Under the pieces are notes generated by a model, which saw only the letters and a program-made list of their open reading frames with translations, made no database searches and had not been told where the DNA came from. The translations under genes were made by a program, and so were the position numbers. 64,000 nt of DNA. It comes from Ramlibacter humi (GTDB taxonomy: Bacteria > Pseudomonadota > Gammaproteobacteria > Burkholderiales > Burkholderiaceae_C). Numbering within the stretch: position 1 is the first letter of the stretch; every line of letters begins with the position of its first letter. This document shows positions 1 through 9,386 of the stretch, piece after piece. The stretch is from contig NZ_SMLK01000001.1 in assembly GCF_004681975.1 (NCBI RefSeq), forward strand, positions 1,426,001-1,490,000, written 5' to 3'.

Positions 1-879
1 ATTGCCGAAGAACAGCCCGTAGGCGACCGAGACGGCCAGCGTGCCGGACCAGAAGTTGCGCCGCGCGAACAGGCGCAGGTCCACCACCGGGTGCTCATCC
101 GTGAGCTCCCACACCAGGAAGAACGCGAACCCGACCACGGCCACGATCGCCAGCGTGACGATCAGCGGCGAGTGGAACCAGTCGTTCTCCTTGCCCAGGT
201 CCAGCATCATCTGCAGCGCCGCGATCCAGGTGACCAGCAGCCCCAGCCCCACGCCGTCGATGGGCAGCTTGTGCACCACGCTTTCGCGCTTGTGGTAGAT
301 GCCCCACGCCGCCGAAGCGGCCAGCAGGCCGACCGGGATGTTGATGAAGAAGATCCACGGCCAGCTGATGTTGTCGGTGATCCAGCCGCCCAGCAGCGGC
401 CCCATCACGGGCGCGATGAGCGTGGTCATGGCCCACATCGCCATCGCCAGGCCGGCCATCGCGCGCGGGTAGCTGGCGAGCAGCAGCGTCTGCGACAGCG
501 GAATCATCGGACCCGCCACGAAGCCCTGCAGCGCGCGGAAGGCGATCAGCATCGGCATGTTGATGGCCAGGCCGCACAACCACGACGCGGCCACGAACAT
601 CAGCACGCTGGCGATGAACAGGCGCACCTGGCCGAAGCGCTGCGACAGCCAGCCCGTCAGCGGCACCGCGATGGCGTTGGCCACCGCGAAGCTGGTGATG
701 ACCCAGGTGCCCTGGTTGGGGCTGACGCCCAGGTCGCCGGCGATGGCCGGCAGCGACACGTTGGCGATCGAGGTGTCCAGCACGTTCATGAACGTGGCGG
801 CGGACAGCGCGATCGTGCCCCAGGTGCGCGCGGCCCCCTCGAGCGGCGGATGGGCGACGTGCCCGGAGGGACCCGCCAT
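1..879 (-). CDS. emrB: DHA2-family multidrug efflux MFS transporter, EmrB-type (C-terminus beyond window)
   Basis: The minus-strand frame opens with ATG at 879 and stays open to the window edge, giving 293 codons of a family that is usually about 510 residues. The start overlaps the stop of the upstream emrA-like gene by one base (TGATG), typical translational coupling. The first transmembrane helix is followed by DTSIANVSLP and then by an NQGTWVITSF stretch, characteristic of the 14-TM DHA2/EmrB/QacA drug:H+ antiporters. In this family the protein is the inner-membrane pump that works with the EmrA adaptor and a TolC-like channel; all three are encoded in this operon. Substrate cannot be read from sequence. 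The missing part is only the window boundary; no disruption is visible. Confidence 0.93.
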   Translation of the reverse strand, partial: MAGPSGHVAHPPLEGAARTWGTIALSAATFMNVLDTSIANVSLPAIAGDLGVSPNQGTWVITSFAVANAIAVPLTGWLSQRFGQVRLFIASVLMFVAASWLCGLAINMPMLIAFRALQGFVAGPMIPLSQTLLLASYPRAMAGLAMAMWAMTTLIAPVMGPLLGGWITDNISWPWIFFINIPVGLLAASAAWGIYHKRESVVHKLPIDGVGLGLLVTWIAALQMMLDLGKENDWFHSPLIVTLAIVAVVGFAFFLVWELTDEHPVVDLRLFARRNFWSGTLAVSVAYGLFFGN

Positions 880-2177
880 CAGTCGGCTCCGGCGCTGGCG
901 GCCTTGCTCGCCACATGGGCGGCTCGCGCCACGGGCGCGGCGCCGGACACGGCGGTGTTGGAGCCGCGGCCCAGGTTGGCGACGATGATGCGGCGCACCT
1001 CGGCATCGGCGGCGGCGTCCTGGGTGTTGAACACCGGCGTCTGCGCGACGGCGGCGTCACGCGGCGCGTCGGCCAGCGTCTTGCCGTCCTGCTGGTGAAC
1101 GTCGACTTCGGCGTCCATCGACAGGCCCACGCGCAGCGGGTTCTTGGCCACCTGCTCGGGGTTCAGCGCCACGCGCACGGGCACGCGCTGCACGACCTTG
1201 ATCCAGTTGCCGGTGGCGTTCTGCGCCGGCAGCAGCGAGAACGCGGCGCCCGTGCCCACGCCCAGGCCGGCCACCTTGCCTTCGTACTCCACGTGCTTGC
1301 CGTACACGTCGGCCGTCAGCTTCACCGGCTGGCCGATGCGGATCTTGCGCAGCTGCACTTCCTTGAAGTTGGCGTCGACCCACACCTGCTGCAGCGGCAC
1401 CACCGACATCAGCGGCGCGCCGGCGGCCACGCGCTGGCCGAGTTGCACGGTGCGCTTGGCCACGTAGCCGTCCACCGGCGCCGGCAGTGCGGCACGCTGC
1501 GTGGCCAGCCAGGCTTCGCGCACCTTGGCGGCGGCGGCCTGCACGCTGGGATGCTGTTCCACCGTGGTGCCTTCGGTCTGCGCCTGGTTGCTGGCGAGCT
1601 GCTCCTTCGCGGAAGCCACGGCGGCCTGGGCGGCGGCGACGGCGCTGCGCGCGTTCGCCGCCTGCGTCTGCGCGTGGTTCAGCTCTTCCTTGGAAACGGC
1701 GCCGTTGCCGGACAGCGACTGGCGGCGGGCCAGGTCGTCTTCGGCCCGCTTGAGTTCGGCTTGCGCCTTGACGACATCGGCCTGGCGCAGGTCGATCTGC
1801 GCCGCCAGCGAGCCGTTGTTGGCGAACAGCGTGCGCACCTGGCGCACGGTCTGCGCCAGGTTGGCTTCGGCCTGCTGCAGCCCGACCTGCACGTCGGCGG
1901 GGTCCAGCTTCACCAGCGGCTGGCCGGCCTTCACGAAGTCGGTGTCGTCGGCGTAGATGGCCAGCACCGTGCCGCCGATCTGCGGCGTGATCTGCACCAC
2001 GTTGCCCTGCACGTAGGCGTTGTCGGTGGACTCGTAGTGGCTGGCCACCAGCCACTCGTACGCGCCCCAGCCGAGGCCGGCGACGACCACGACGGACGCC
2101 AGGGCCAGCAGGCCCTTGCGGCGCTTGCCCTGGCGCGCGGCCACGGCGTTGGGGTTGGTGTTCTCTGCTTCGCTCAT
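879..2177 (-). CDS. emrA: HlyD/EmrA-family periplasmic adaptor (membrane fusion protein)
   Basis: This 432-residue protein has a short cytoplasmic N-terminus, one transmembrane helix at about residues 20-42, then the lipoyl/barrel-sandwich motif beginning with STDNAYVQGNVVQITPQI, a long alanine/glutamine-rich coiled-coil hairpin (about residues 100-210) and a beta-barrel region containing APVDGYVAKRTVQLGQ. That order is the EmrA/HlyD adaptor plan. The family bridges the inner-membrane EmrB pump and an outer-membrane channel. It lies 13 bases downstream of the outer-membrane factor gene and its stop overlaps the emrB start. The C-terminus (about residues 370-432) is an alanine-rich tail of unclear role. 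Confidence 0.94.
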   Translation of the reverse strand: MSEAENTNPNAVAARQGKRRKGLLALASVVVVAGLGWGAYEWLVASHYESTDNAYVQGNVVQITPQIGGTVLAIYADDTDFVKAGQPLVKLDPADVQVGLQQAEANLAQTVRQVRTLFANNGSLAAQIDLRQADVVKAQAELKRAEDDLARRQSLSGNGAVSKEELNHAQTQAANARSAVAAAQAAVASAKEQLASNQAQTEGTTVEQHPSVQAAAAKVREAWLATQRAALPAPVDGYVAKRTVQLGQRVAAGAPLMSVVPLQQVWVDANFKEVQLRKIRIGQPVKLTADVYGKHVEYEGKVAGLGVGTGAAFSLLPAQNATGNWIKVVQRVPVRVALNPEQVAKNPLRVGLSMDAEVDVHQQDGKTLADAPRDAAVAQTPVFNTQDAAADAEVRRIIVANLGRGSNTAVSGAAPVARAAHVASKAASAGAD

Positions 2178-2190
2178 GACGGTTTCTTCT

Positions 2191-3642
2191 TCAGTGATTC
2201 GGGGTTTGGGAGGCCAGCCGCTGCGATTCGGGGTCGGCCTGGAAGCCGCCGCCCAACGCGCGCATCAGCTGCACCTGGGTGTCGAGGGCGCGGGCCGACA
2301 GGTCCACGGCCAGCCGGCGCTGCTGCAGCACCGAGGTTTCGGCCGTCAGCACGTTCAGGTACGTGCCCAGGCCCGCCTGGTAGCGCTGCACCGCGATCTG
2401 GTAGGCGCCTTCGGCGGCCTGCTGCGCCTGCCGCTGCTCGGCCTGCTGGCGCGTGATGGAGCGCGCGGAAGCCAGCTGGTCGGCCACGTCGCGCACCGCG
2501 TCGAGGATGGCGCCGTTGTAGCTTTCCACCGCCAGGTCCAGGTCGGCGGTCTTGCCGCGCAGGTTGGCGCGCAAGCGGCCGGCGTCGAAGATCGGCAGGT
2601 GGATGGCGGGGCCGGCGCCCCAGGTGAGGCTGCCGGAATCCAGCAGGTTGCCCAGGCCGATGCTGGAGAGGCCGATGAAGGCGCTGAGGTTGACGTTGGG
2701 ATAGAACTGCGCCTTCGCGCTCGCCACGTCGTGCGTGGCGGCTTCGATGCGCCAGCGCGCGGCCGTGACGTCGGGGCGGCGGGCCAGCAGGTCGGCGGGA
2801 ATCGCGTCGGGCACCGCCAGCGCCTGCAGGCCGGCCAGCGAACGCGGCTCGATCTTCAGGTCGGGCTGGCCCACCAGCGCGGCCAGCGCGTTGCGTTGCA
2901 GCTGCACCTGTTCCTGCAGCGCCTCGATCTGCTGGCGCGAGTCGGGCAGCGAGCCTTCGCTCTGGCGCAGCTCCAGCGTGGTGTCCAGGCCGGCCTGCAC
3001 TCGGTCGGCCACCAGGCGGTGCGATTCCTCGCGCTGCGCCAGCGTGCGCTGGGCCACCGCCAGCTGGTCGTTCAGGCGCGCGAGCTGGAACCAGCCGCGC
3101 GCGACCTGGGCCGCGAGCAGCGTGCGGGCGGCGTCCACGTCGGCCTGCGCGGCGCGCGAAGCCCCCAGCGCGGCTTCCAGCGCCTGGCGGTACTTGCCGA
3201 AGAAATCGATCTCCCAGCTGGCGCCCACCTGGAGCGTGCCGGTGTCCTGGACGGAGCCGGCCAGCGGCGGCGGGTACAGGCCGTTCTCGTTGAAGCGCTG
3301 GCGCTGGATCTCCAGCGAGCCCTGGGCCTGCGGCAGCGTGGCGGAGCGGGCCACTTCCATCACCGAGTTGGCCTTGGACAGGCGCGCCTGCGCCACCTTC
3401 AGCGACGGGCTGCCCTGCACGGCGCGGTCGACCAGCGCGTTCAGCTGCGGGTCGTTGAACTGCTTCCACCAGTCGGGCGCGATGGCGATCACGGGCGGGG
3501 CGGTCTGCGCCTGCTGTTGCGGCAGGCCGATGGACTCGGCGCTGCGCGCGGTGGATTGCGGCTCGATGCCGGAATAGCTGGCGCAGCCGGCCAGCAGCAG
3601 GGCCGCCACCAGGGCGGTCACGCGGGTTTCAGTTTTCTTCAT
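2191..3642 (-). CDS. Outer-membrane efflux lipoprotein, OprM/NodT (TolC-superfamily) type
   Basis: The 483-residue product begins with a lipoprotein signal peptide ending in the lipobox LLAGC (lipidated Cys about residue 19). Two outer-membrane efflux protein repeats follow, with the typical YQAGLGTYLNVLTAE and RRPDVTAARWRIEAATHDV segments; the latter is diagnostic of the NodT/OprM group. Members trimerise into an outer-membrane beta-barrel plus periplasmic alpha-helical tunnel. The start ATG at 3642 lies inside the end of the marR gene (14-base overlap) and has a GGGAA ribosome-binding stretch upstream. Its position between the regulator and emrAB indicates a complete tripartite exporter in one transcript. 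Confidence 0.93.
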   Translation of the reverse strand: MKKTETRVTALVAALLLAGCASYSGIEPQSTARSAESIGLPQQQAQTAPPVIAIAPDWWKQFNDPQLNALVDRAVQGSPSLKVAQARLSKANSVMEVARSATLPQAQGSLEIQRQRFNENGLYPPPLAGSVQDTGTLQVGASWEIDFFGKYRQALEAALGASRAAQADVDAARTLLAAQVARGWFQLARLNDQLAVAQRTLAQREESHRLVADRVQAGLDTTLELRQSEGSLPDSRQQIEALQEQVQLQRNALAALVGQPDLKIEPRSLAGLQALAVPDAIPADLLARRPDVTAARWRIEAATHDVASAKAQFYPNVNLSAFIGLSSIGLGNLLDSGSLTWGAGPAIHLPIFDAGRLRANLRGKTADLDLAVESYNGAILDAVRDVADQLASARSITRQQAEQRQAQQAAEGAYQIAVQRYQAGLGTYLNVLTAETSVLQQRRLAVDLSARALDTQVQLMRALGGGFQADPESQRLASQTPNH

Positions 3643-4171
3643 TCGTTCCCTGGTCTTGTTCGAGTTGCAGCTCGGCGCCGTTGTCCAGCATCCGGCCCAG
3701 CATGCCCTTGAGCGTCAGCCACTCTTCGCGGCTGAAGCCTCGCAGGTGCGCGTTGAGCACCTTGCTGAGCACTTCGGGGATGCGGCCGGCGGCCGCGTCG
3801 CCTTCGGGGGTGAGCTCCAGCTTCACCACGCGGCGGTCTTCGGAGGAACGGGCGCGGCGCACCAGCCCCTTGGCTTCCAGCCGGTCGAGCGTGCGCGTCA
3901 TCGCGCCCGCGTCCAGCTGGCATTCGCGCGCCAGCTCGGCCGCCGTCGTGCCGTGGCCGACGAAGAGCTTGTAGAGCGGCACCCACTGCGCATTGGTCAG
4001 GCCGCGCGGTTCCAGTTCGTGCTCCACCTGCGTGGCGAAGCTGTTGAGCAGCCGCTTCATCAGGTAGGCCACGCTGTCTTCCGGACGGTAGGCCTGGGGG
4101 GTATAGAAGCTCGCGTCCGCGCGGCGGCCTGGGCGGCGCGCGGCGGGCTTGGTCGGGATGCTCGTTTCCAT
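3629..4171 (-). CDS. MarR-family transcriptional regulator of the efflux operon
   Basis: This 180-residue protein has a winged-helix MarR domain: TAAELARECQLDAGAMTRTL is the recognition-helix region, and SSEDRRVVKLELTPEG is the DR-x-x wing that marks the family. It is first in the efflux operon and overlaps the next gene by 14 bases. The family usually represses its own operon and releases DNA on binding phenolic or drug ligands. A palindrome inside its promoter (4187-4200) is the likely operator. The predicted transcription start is only a few bases before this ATG, so translation may be nearly leaderless; the next Met (residue 38, MKRLLNSF) would still leave most of the domain. Ligand unknown. 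Confidence 0.92.
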   Translation of the reverse strand: METSIPTKPAARRPGRRADASFYTPQAYRPEDSVAYLMKRLLNSFATQVEHELEPRGLTNAQWVPLYKLFVGHGTTAAELARECQLDAGAMTRTLDRLEAKGLVRRARSSEDRRVVKLELTPEGDAAAGRIPEVLSKVLNAHLRGFSREEWLTLKGMLGRMLDNGAELQLEQDQGTNEEN

Positions 4172-4180
4172 GGGTCCGGG

Positions 4181-4209
4181 ATAATAATTGCCTATGCAAT
4201 CATTGTCAA
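4181..4209 (-). promoter_or_regulatory. Promoter of the marR-efflux operon with embedded MarR operator
   Basis: On the minus strand TTGACA (4209-4204) and TATTAT (4186-4181) are separated by exactly 17 bases, a near-perfect sigma-70 promoter. The spacer holds the palindrome ATTGC-CTAT-GCAAT as read on the plus strand (4187-4200), which is the right size for a MarR dimer. A repressor bound there would block RNA polymerase directly. Autoregulation is inferred from position and family, not shown. Confidence 0.75.
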
Positions 4210-4237
4210 GGCTGTCTTTGACGCGGCTGTCTTTGAC
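4210..4237. repeat. Two direct 13-bp repeats (15-bp period) upstream of the ABC exporter
   Basis: GGCTGTCTTTGAC occurs at 4210-4222 and again at 4225-4237, in the divergent promoter region just before the ABC exporter start. It could be a slipped duplication or a pair of direct binding sites; nothing else in the window shares it as far as I can see. Confidence 0.6.
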
Positions 4238-4264
4238 CGGGCAAAGGCTCAGTAAACTGCCCCG

Positions 4265-6040
<1,776 letters not shown>

Positions 6041-6137
6041 GGCAGGACCGCGAACAACCCACGCCCGCCGTCGCGGGCCGCATGAGGCCGGTTGCACCAC
6101 CGATGCCGCGGCCTATAGTGCGCCGCCGGCCCCACCC

Positions 6138-6423
6138 ATGCGCCCCATTGTCCACCCCTGGCTCGCCGCCTCGCCTTCGCGGCCGCCATCGTCGCGCACC
6201 TGCTCGGGCAGGAAGTGCCCGCCGCGCCCATGCTGGCCAGCACTTGCTACAGCTTCGTCGACGACAGGCGCGCGGCGCACGTCGCCAGTGTCCACGAGTA
6301 CGCCGAGAAGACTTGGCAGGGGTCGTGCACGGCACCAGCGGCCTGTCGCCCGCCGCGAGCGAACTGGAAGGCACCTACGCCTGGGACTGGGCCCGCAACC
6401 TGTGGGCCGACACCCTCGCCTGA
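6138..6423 (+). pseudogene. Possible decayed small secreted-protein gene (two frameshifts)
   Basis: No intact frame covers this stretch, but three plus-strand frames each hold a piece of protein-like sequence in consecutive order. ATG at 6138 gives MRPIVHPWLAA; the next frame continues LAFAAAIVAHLLGQEVPAAP (signal-peptide-like) and then MLASTCYSFVDDRRAAHVAS and HEYAEKTWQ to about 6322; a third frame then gives SGLSPAASELEGTYAWDWAR and NLWADTLA, ending at a TGA at 6421-6423. Joining them needs one shift near 6165 and one near 6325. The pieces have GC-rich third positions like real genes here. I do not recognise a family. It may also be non-coding; two sequencing errors would give the same picture. 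Confidence 0.35.
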
Positions 6424-6447
6424 GATTTCCGGCAAGAGGGACGGAAA
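6424..6447. other. Short spacer between decayed gene and palindromic repeat
   Basis: Together with the flanking pseudogene and repeat, this fills the only stretch longer than 300 bases without an intact gene (6041-6554). Apart from those two features I see no RNA gene, promoter or ORF of note in it; 6041-6137 is also featureless. Confidence 0.5.
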
Positions 6448-6552
6448 GCGGACTCCCTTACGCAGAGGTCGCAGAGATCACAAGGAAATCTCACAGGGAT
6501 CTTCTCAGCGTCCTCGGCGCAATCTCTGCGACCTCTGCGTAAGGCAGTCCGC
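6448..6552. repeat. Large intergenic palindrome of the CGCAGAG family (copy 1)
   Basis: The arms 6448-6478 and 6522-6552 are 31 bases long and complementary at 30 positions, and contain the core CGCAGAGGTCGCAGAG. Two longer relatives occur at 29089-29200 and 39179-39294. This copy ends two bases before the stop codon of the DUF1178 gene on the minus strand, so as RNA it would form a hairpin directly after the last gene of the nuo block and could stop transcription or protect the 3' end. Confidence 0.8.
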
Positions 6553-6554
6553 CT

Positions 6555-6998
6555 TTACTGCACCGGCCCCTTGAGCGCCTTCGGCACGGGCAGAGGCAGC
6601 ACACCGATGCCTTCTTCCAGCAGCGCCTCGGTCTCCTCGCGCGATGCCTGGCCGCGAATGCCGCGCTCCTCGGTTTCGCCGTAGTGGATGCGCCGCGCCT
6701 CCTCGGCGAAGCGCTGGCCGACGTCTTCGGTGTTGGCCATGACGTGCCGCACCATCTTCAGCCATGCGGCCTGCATGTCGGCGTTGGGCATCGCGGCGAC
6801 TTCCTGCTTGGCTTGCGGCGATGCGGGTTGGGCACCAAGGTTCAGGCGGGGCGCGGAAGGCAGCTTGGCGACGCCGGTGTCGCCGCACATCGGGCACTCC
6901 ACCAGGCCGCGCTGAAGCTGCCCCTGGAATTCATCCTCGGAGCCGAACCAGCCTTCGAACACGTGCTGGTGGGAGCACTGGAGGTTCAGGACCTTCAT
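6555..6998 (-). CDS. DUF1178 family protein
   Basis: The 147-residue protein starts MKVLNLQCSHQHVFEGWF and carries CPMCGD at residues 35-40, so Cys8/His10-type residues plus the CxxC pair look like a small zinc ribbon. Length and the conserved N-terminus match DUF1178, a family common in alpha- and betaproteobacteria with no known function. It is the last gene of the nuo-linked block, 9 bases after the NUDIX gene. The constant neighbourhood suggests a housekeeping role, but none can be assigned. Confidence 0.88.
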   Translation of the reverse strand: MKVLNLQCSHQHVFEGWFGSEDEFQGQLQRGLVECPMCGDTGVAKLPSAPRLNLGAQPASPQAKQEVAAMPNADMQAAWLKMVRHVMANTEDVGQRFAEEARRIHYGETEERGIRGQASREETEALLEEGIGVLPLPVPKALKGPVQ

Positions 6999-7007
6999 GG
7001 GAACAAA

Positions 7008-7586
7008 TTATGAGCGCCAGTCCAATTTCCAAGCGCCGGAAAGGACGTTCTGCAGCCACAGCGCCGCGACCAGCGTCTTGGCGTCGGTGACCTCGCCCGT
7101 GCGGCACCACTCGGACAGCTCTTGCGGCGTCGCCGTGAAGACGTCCAGGAATTCGCCATGGTCCAGCCGCCGCTCGCCCGGCGTCAGGCCGCGCGCGAAC
7201 CAGATGCCGATGAATTCGGTGGCGTAGGAAATGACGGGGTGCAGCTCGCCGGCACAGGCCCACTCACGAGCGCTGTAGCCGGTTTCTTCCAGCAGCTCGC
7301 GCTTCGCGCACGCGAGGTGGTCCTCGCCCGGGTCGATCTTGCCGGCGGGAAATTCGATCATCACCCGCCCGACCGGGTGGCGGTACTGCTTTTCCAGCAC
7401 CACACGGCCGTCGTCGAGCAGGGGCACCACCATCACCGCGCCGGGATGCAGCACGAACTCGCGCGTCGCCTCGCCACCGTCGGGCAGGCGCACGTGGTCA
7501 CGCACCACGTGCAAGAAGTTGCCGCGCAGCAGCTCTTCGCGCTTCTCGGTCTTCTCGACCAGGTGAGGATGCTTGCCGTCAGCCAC
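7008..7586 (-). CDS. NUDIX hydrolase, ADP-ribose pyrophosphatase-like
   Basis: This 192-residue protein carries a complete Nudix box around GKIDPGEDHLACAKRELLEE (G-x5-E-x7-REL-x-EE-x-G), which supplies the metal-binding glutamates. The surrounding sequence (HPGAVMVVPLLDDGRVVLEK, PVGRVMIEFPAGKIDPGE) resembles ADP-ribose/nucleoside-diphosphate-sugar pyrophosphatases of the NudF type. It overlaps the DUF2818 gene by 8 bases and follows nuoN in the same transcript. A link to NADH metabolism (turnover of ADP-ribose from NAD+) is plausible but only inferred. Exact substrate unproven. Confidence 0.88.
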   Translation of the reverse strand: MADGKHPHLVEKTEKREELLRGNFLHVVRDHVRLPDGGEATREFVLHPGAVMVVPLLDDGRVVLEKQYRHPVGRVMIEFPAGKIDPGEDHLACAKRELLEETGYSAREWACAGELHPVISYATEFIGIWFARGLTPGERRLDHGEFLDVFTATPQELSEWCRTGEVTDAKTLVAALWLQNVLSGAWKLDWRS

Positions 7587-7887
7587 GGCGGCGCTTGAAC
7601 AGGTAACGCCAGACGAAGCCGGGGAAGGCGAACGTGAGGAACAGCGCGCCGGTGACGGCGTAGAACTCCCAGCCCTGCGGCGCGATCTGGCTGGCGCGGT
7701 GCTCCAGCGCCAGGCCCAGCGCGCCCACGAGGAAGTACCACGCCACCAGCTCTGCCAGCCGCACGGGCAGCGGCTTGGACGTCTTGAGCGGGTAGACCGC
7801 CATGACGAGGCGGTCGAGCACGAATGGCAGGTTGGCCGCGACGAAGCCCGCCACGATCACCAGCCAGACGGAAGCTGTCTGGGACAC
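7579..7887 (-). CDS. DUF2818 family small membrane protein
   Basis: The 102-residue hydrophobic protein has about three transmembrane helices and a basic C-terminus (YLFKRRRG). The sequence with WLVIVAGFVAANLPFVLDR and AELVAWYFLVGALGLALEHR matches DUF2818, which in betaproteobacteria sits immediately after nuoN. Here it begins 7 bases after nuoN and overlaps the NUDIX gene. Its position suggests an accessory or assembly role for complex I, but I know of no demonstrated function. Confidence 0.88.
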   Translation of the reverse strand: MSQTASVWLVIVAGFVAANLPFVLDRLVMAVYPLKTSKPLPVRLAELVAWYFLVGALGLALEHRASQIAPQGWEFYAVTGALFLTFAFPGFVWRYLFKRRRG

Positions 7888-7894
7888 GGGAGGG

Positions 7895-9382
7895 CTACGT
7901 CGCCAGCGTCTTGACGATGGCGTCGGCGCACAGGGCCATCAGGCCGCCGGGCAGGATGCCGAGCACCAGCACCAGCGCGCCGTTGATCGACAGCACCGCG
8001 CGCACGTCGGCAGGCGCTGAGACGGTGGTGGCGGTGATGGGCGAGTCGAAGTACATCACCTTCACCACGCGCAGGTAGTAGAAGGCGCCGACCAGCGACA
8101 TCACGACCGCGAACACGGCCAGGCTGATGTACAGCGGCTGGCCCGAAGCCACCAGAGCCTGCAGCACGACCAGCTTGCCGTAGAAGCCCACCAGCGGCGG
8201 CACGCCGGCCAGCGAGAACATGCACACGGCCATGATGCCGGCGTACAGCGGGCTGCGCTGGTTGAGGCCGGCCAGGTCGGCGATCTCGTCGCTTTCGAAG
8301 CCTTCGCGCGCCAGCAGCAGGATGATGCCGAACGAGCCCAGCGTGGTGAGCACGTAGGTCACGATGTAGAACATCGACGCGCTGTACGCGTACTGCGCGT
8401 TGTGGGTATCACCGCCGATGACACCCGCCGTCAGGCCCAGCACCACGAAGCCCATCTGCGCGATGGTGGAGTAGGCCAGCATCCGCTTGAGGTTGCTCTG
8501 CGCGATGGCGGCCAGGTTGCCCACCAGCAGCGAAGCCACCGCCAGCAGCACCAGCATCTGCTGCCAGTCGGGCGCCAGCGGGATCATGCCTTCCACCAGC
8601 AGGCGGATGGCGATGCCGAAGGCGGCCAGTTCCGGCGCCGAGCCGATCATCAGCGTGATGGCGGTGGGCGCGCCCTGGTACACGTCCGGGATCCACATGT
8701 GGAACGGCGCGGCGCCCAGCTTGAACGCCAGGCCGGCGACGATGAACACCAGGCCGAACACCAGCACCTGGTGGTTGATGTGGCCGCTGCCGATGGCGCG
8801 GAACACCTCGTTGATGTCCAGCGAGCCGGTGGCGCCGTAGAGCATGGAGATGCCGTACAGCAGGAAGCCGCTGGCCATGGCGCCGAGCACGAAGTACTTC
8901 ATCGCCGCCTCGGTGGCCACTTCGTGATCGCGGCGCAGCGCCACCAGGGCGTAGCTGCACAGCGTCATCAGCTCCAGGCCCAGGTAGATCAGCAGGAAGT
9001 TGCTGCCCGAGATCATCACGAACATGCCCAGCAGGGCGAACAGCGCCAGCGTGAACATCTCGCCGCCGCGCAGCATGTCGCGGTCGGCCGCGTACGGGCG
9101 GCCGTACACCAGCGTGACCATCAGCGCGATGGCCGAGAAGCACTTCAGCCAGTTGGCCATCGGGTCGGCGACGACCATCTTGCCGAACGCGTAGAAGGTG
9201 CCGCCGGCGATGGCGGCGTCGGCGGTGAGGACGGCGACGGCGGCCAGGGTGGCCAGCGTCAGCCAGTAGGTCAGGCCGCGCAGGCGGGAGGTGACGCCCA
9301 GGTCCACCAGGGCGATGACGCAGGCCATCACCAGCAGCAGGATCTCGGGCGAAACGACGAGCAGGCTCAGGGTATCGACCAT
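7895..9382 (-). CDS. nuoN: NADH-quinone oxidoreductase subunit N
   Basis: The 495-residue, very hydrophobic protein is one of the three Mrp-antiporter-like subunits of respiratory complex I and forms part of the proton-pumping membrane arm. Family hallmarks visible are [20 protein letters not shown], the discontinuous-helix region [20 protein letters not shown] with its conserved Lys, and [20 protein letters not shown]. Length is normal (about 485-500). It lies 4 bases after nuoM, last of the 14 nuo genes. Confidence 0.97.
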   Translation of the reverse strand: MVDTLSLLVVSPEILLLVMACVIALVDLGVTSRLRGLTYWLTLATLAAVAVLTADAAIAGGTFYAFGKMVVADPMANWLKCFSAIALMVTLVYGRPYAADRDMLRGGEMFTLALFALLGMFVMISGSNFLLIYLGLELMTLCSYALVALRRDHEVATEAAMKYFVLGAMASGFLLYGISMLYGATGSLDINEVFRAIGSGHINHQVLVFGLVFIVAGLAFKLGAAPFHMWIPDVYQGAPTAITLMIGSAPELAAFGIAIRLLVEGMIPLAPDWQQMLVLLAVASLLVGNLAAIAQSNLKRMLAYSTIAQMGFVVLGLTAGVIGGDTHNAQYAYSASMFYIVTYVLTTLGSFGIILLLAREGFESDEIADLAGLNQRSPLYAGIMAVCMFSLAGVPPLVGFYGKLVVLQALVASGQPLYISLAVFAVVMSLVGAFYYLRVVKVMYFDSPITATTVSAPADVRAVLSINGALVLVLGILPGGLMALCADAIVKTLAT

Positions 9383-9386
9383 GGCG

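Noticed and set aside
2116-3711. 531-codon plus-strand frame opposite the outer-membrane factor
   Set aside because: Antisense shadow of a complete lipoprotein gene with lipobox and family motifs.
6424-6554. Hairpin considered as a structured small RNA gene
   Set aside because: The same core recurs elsewhere as a dispersed repeat, and no promoter is seen; repeat element is the simpler reading.
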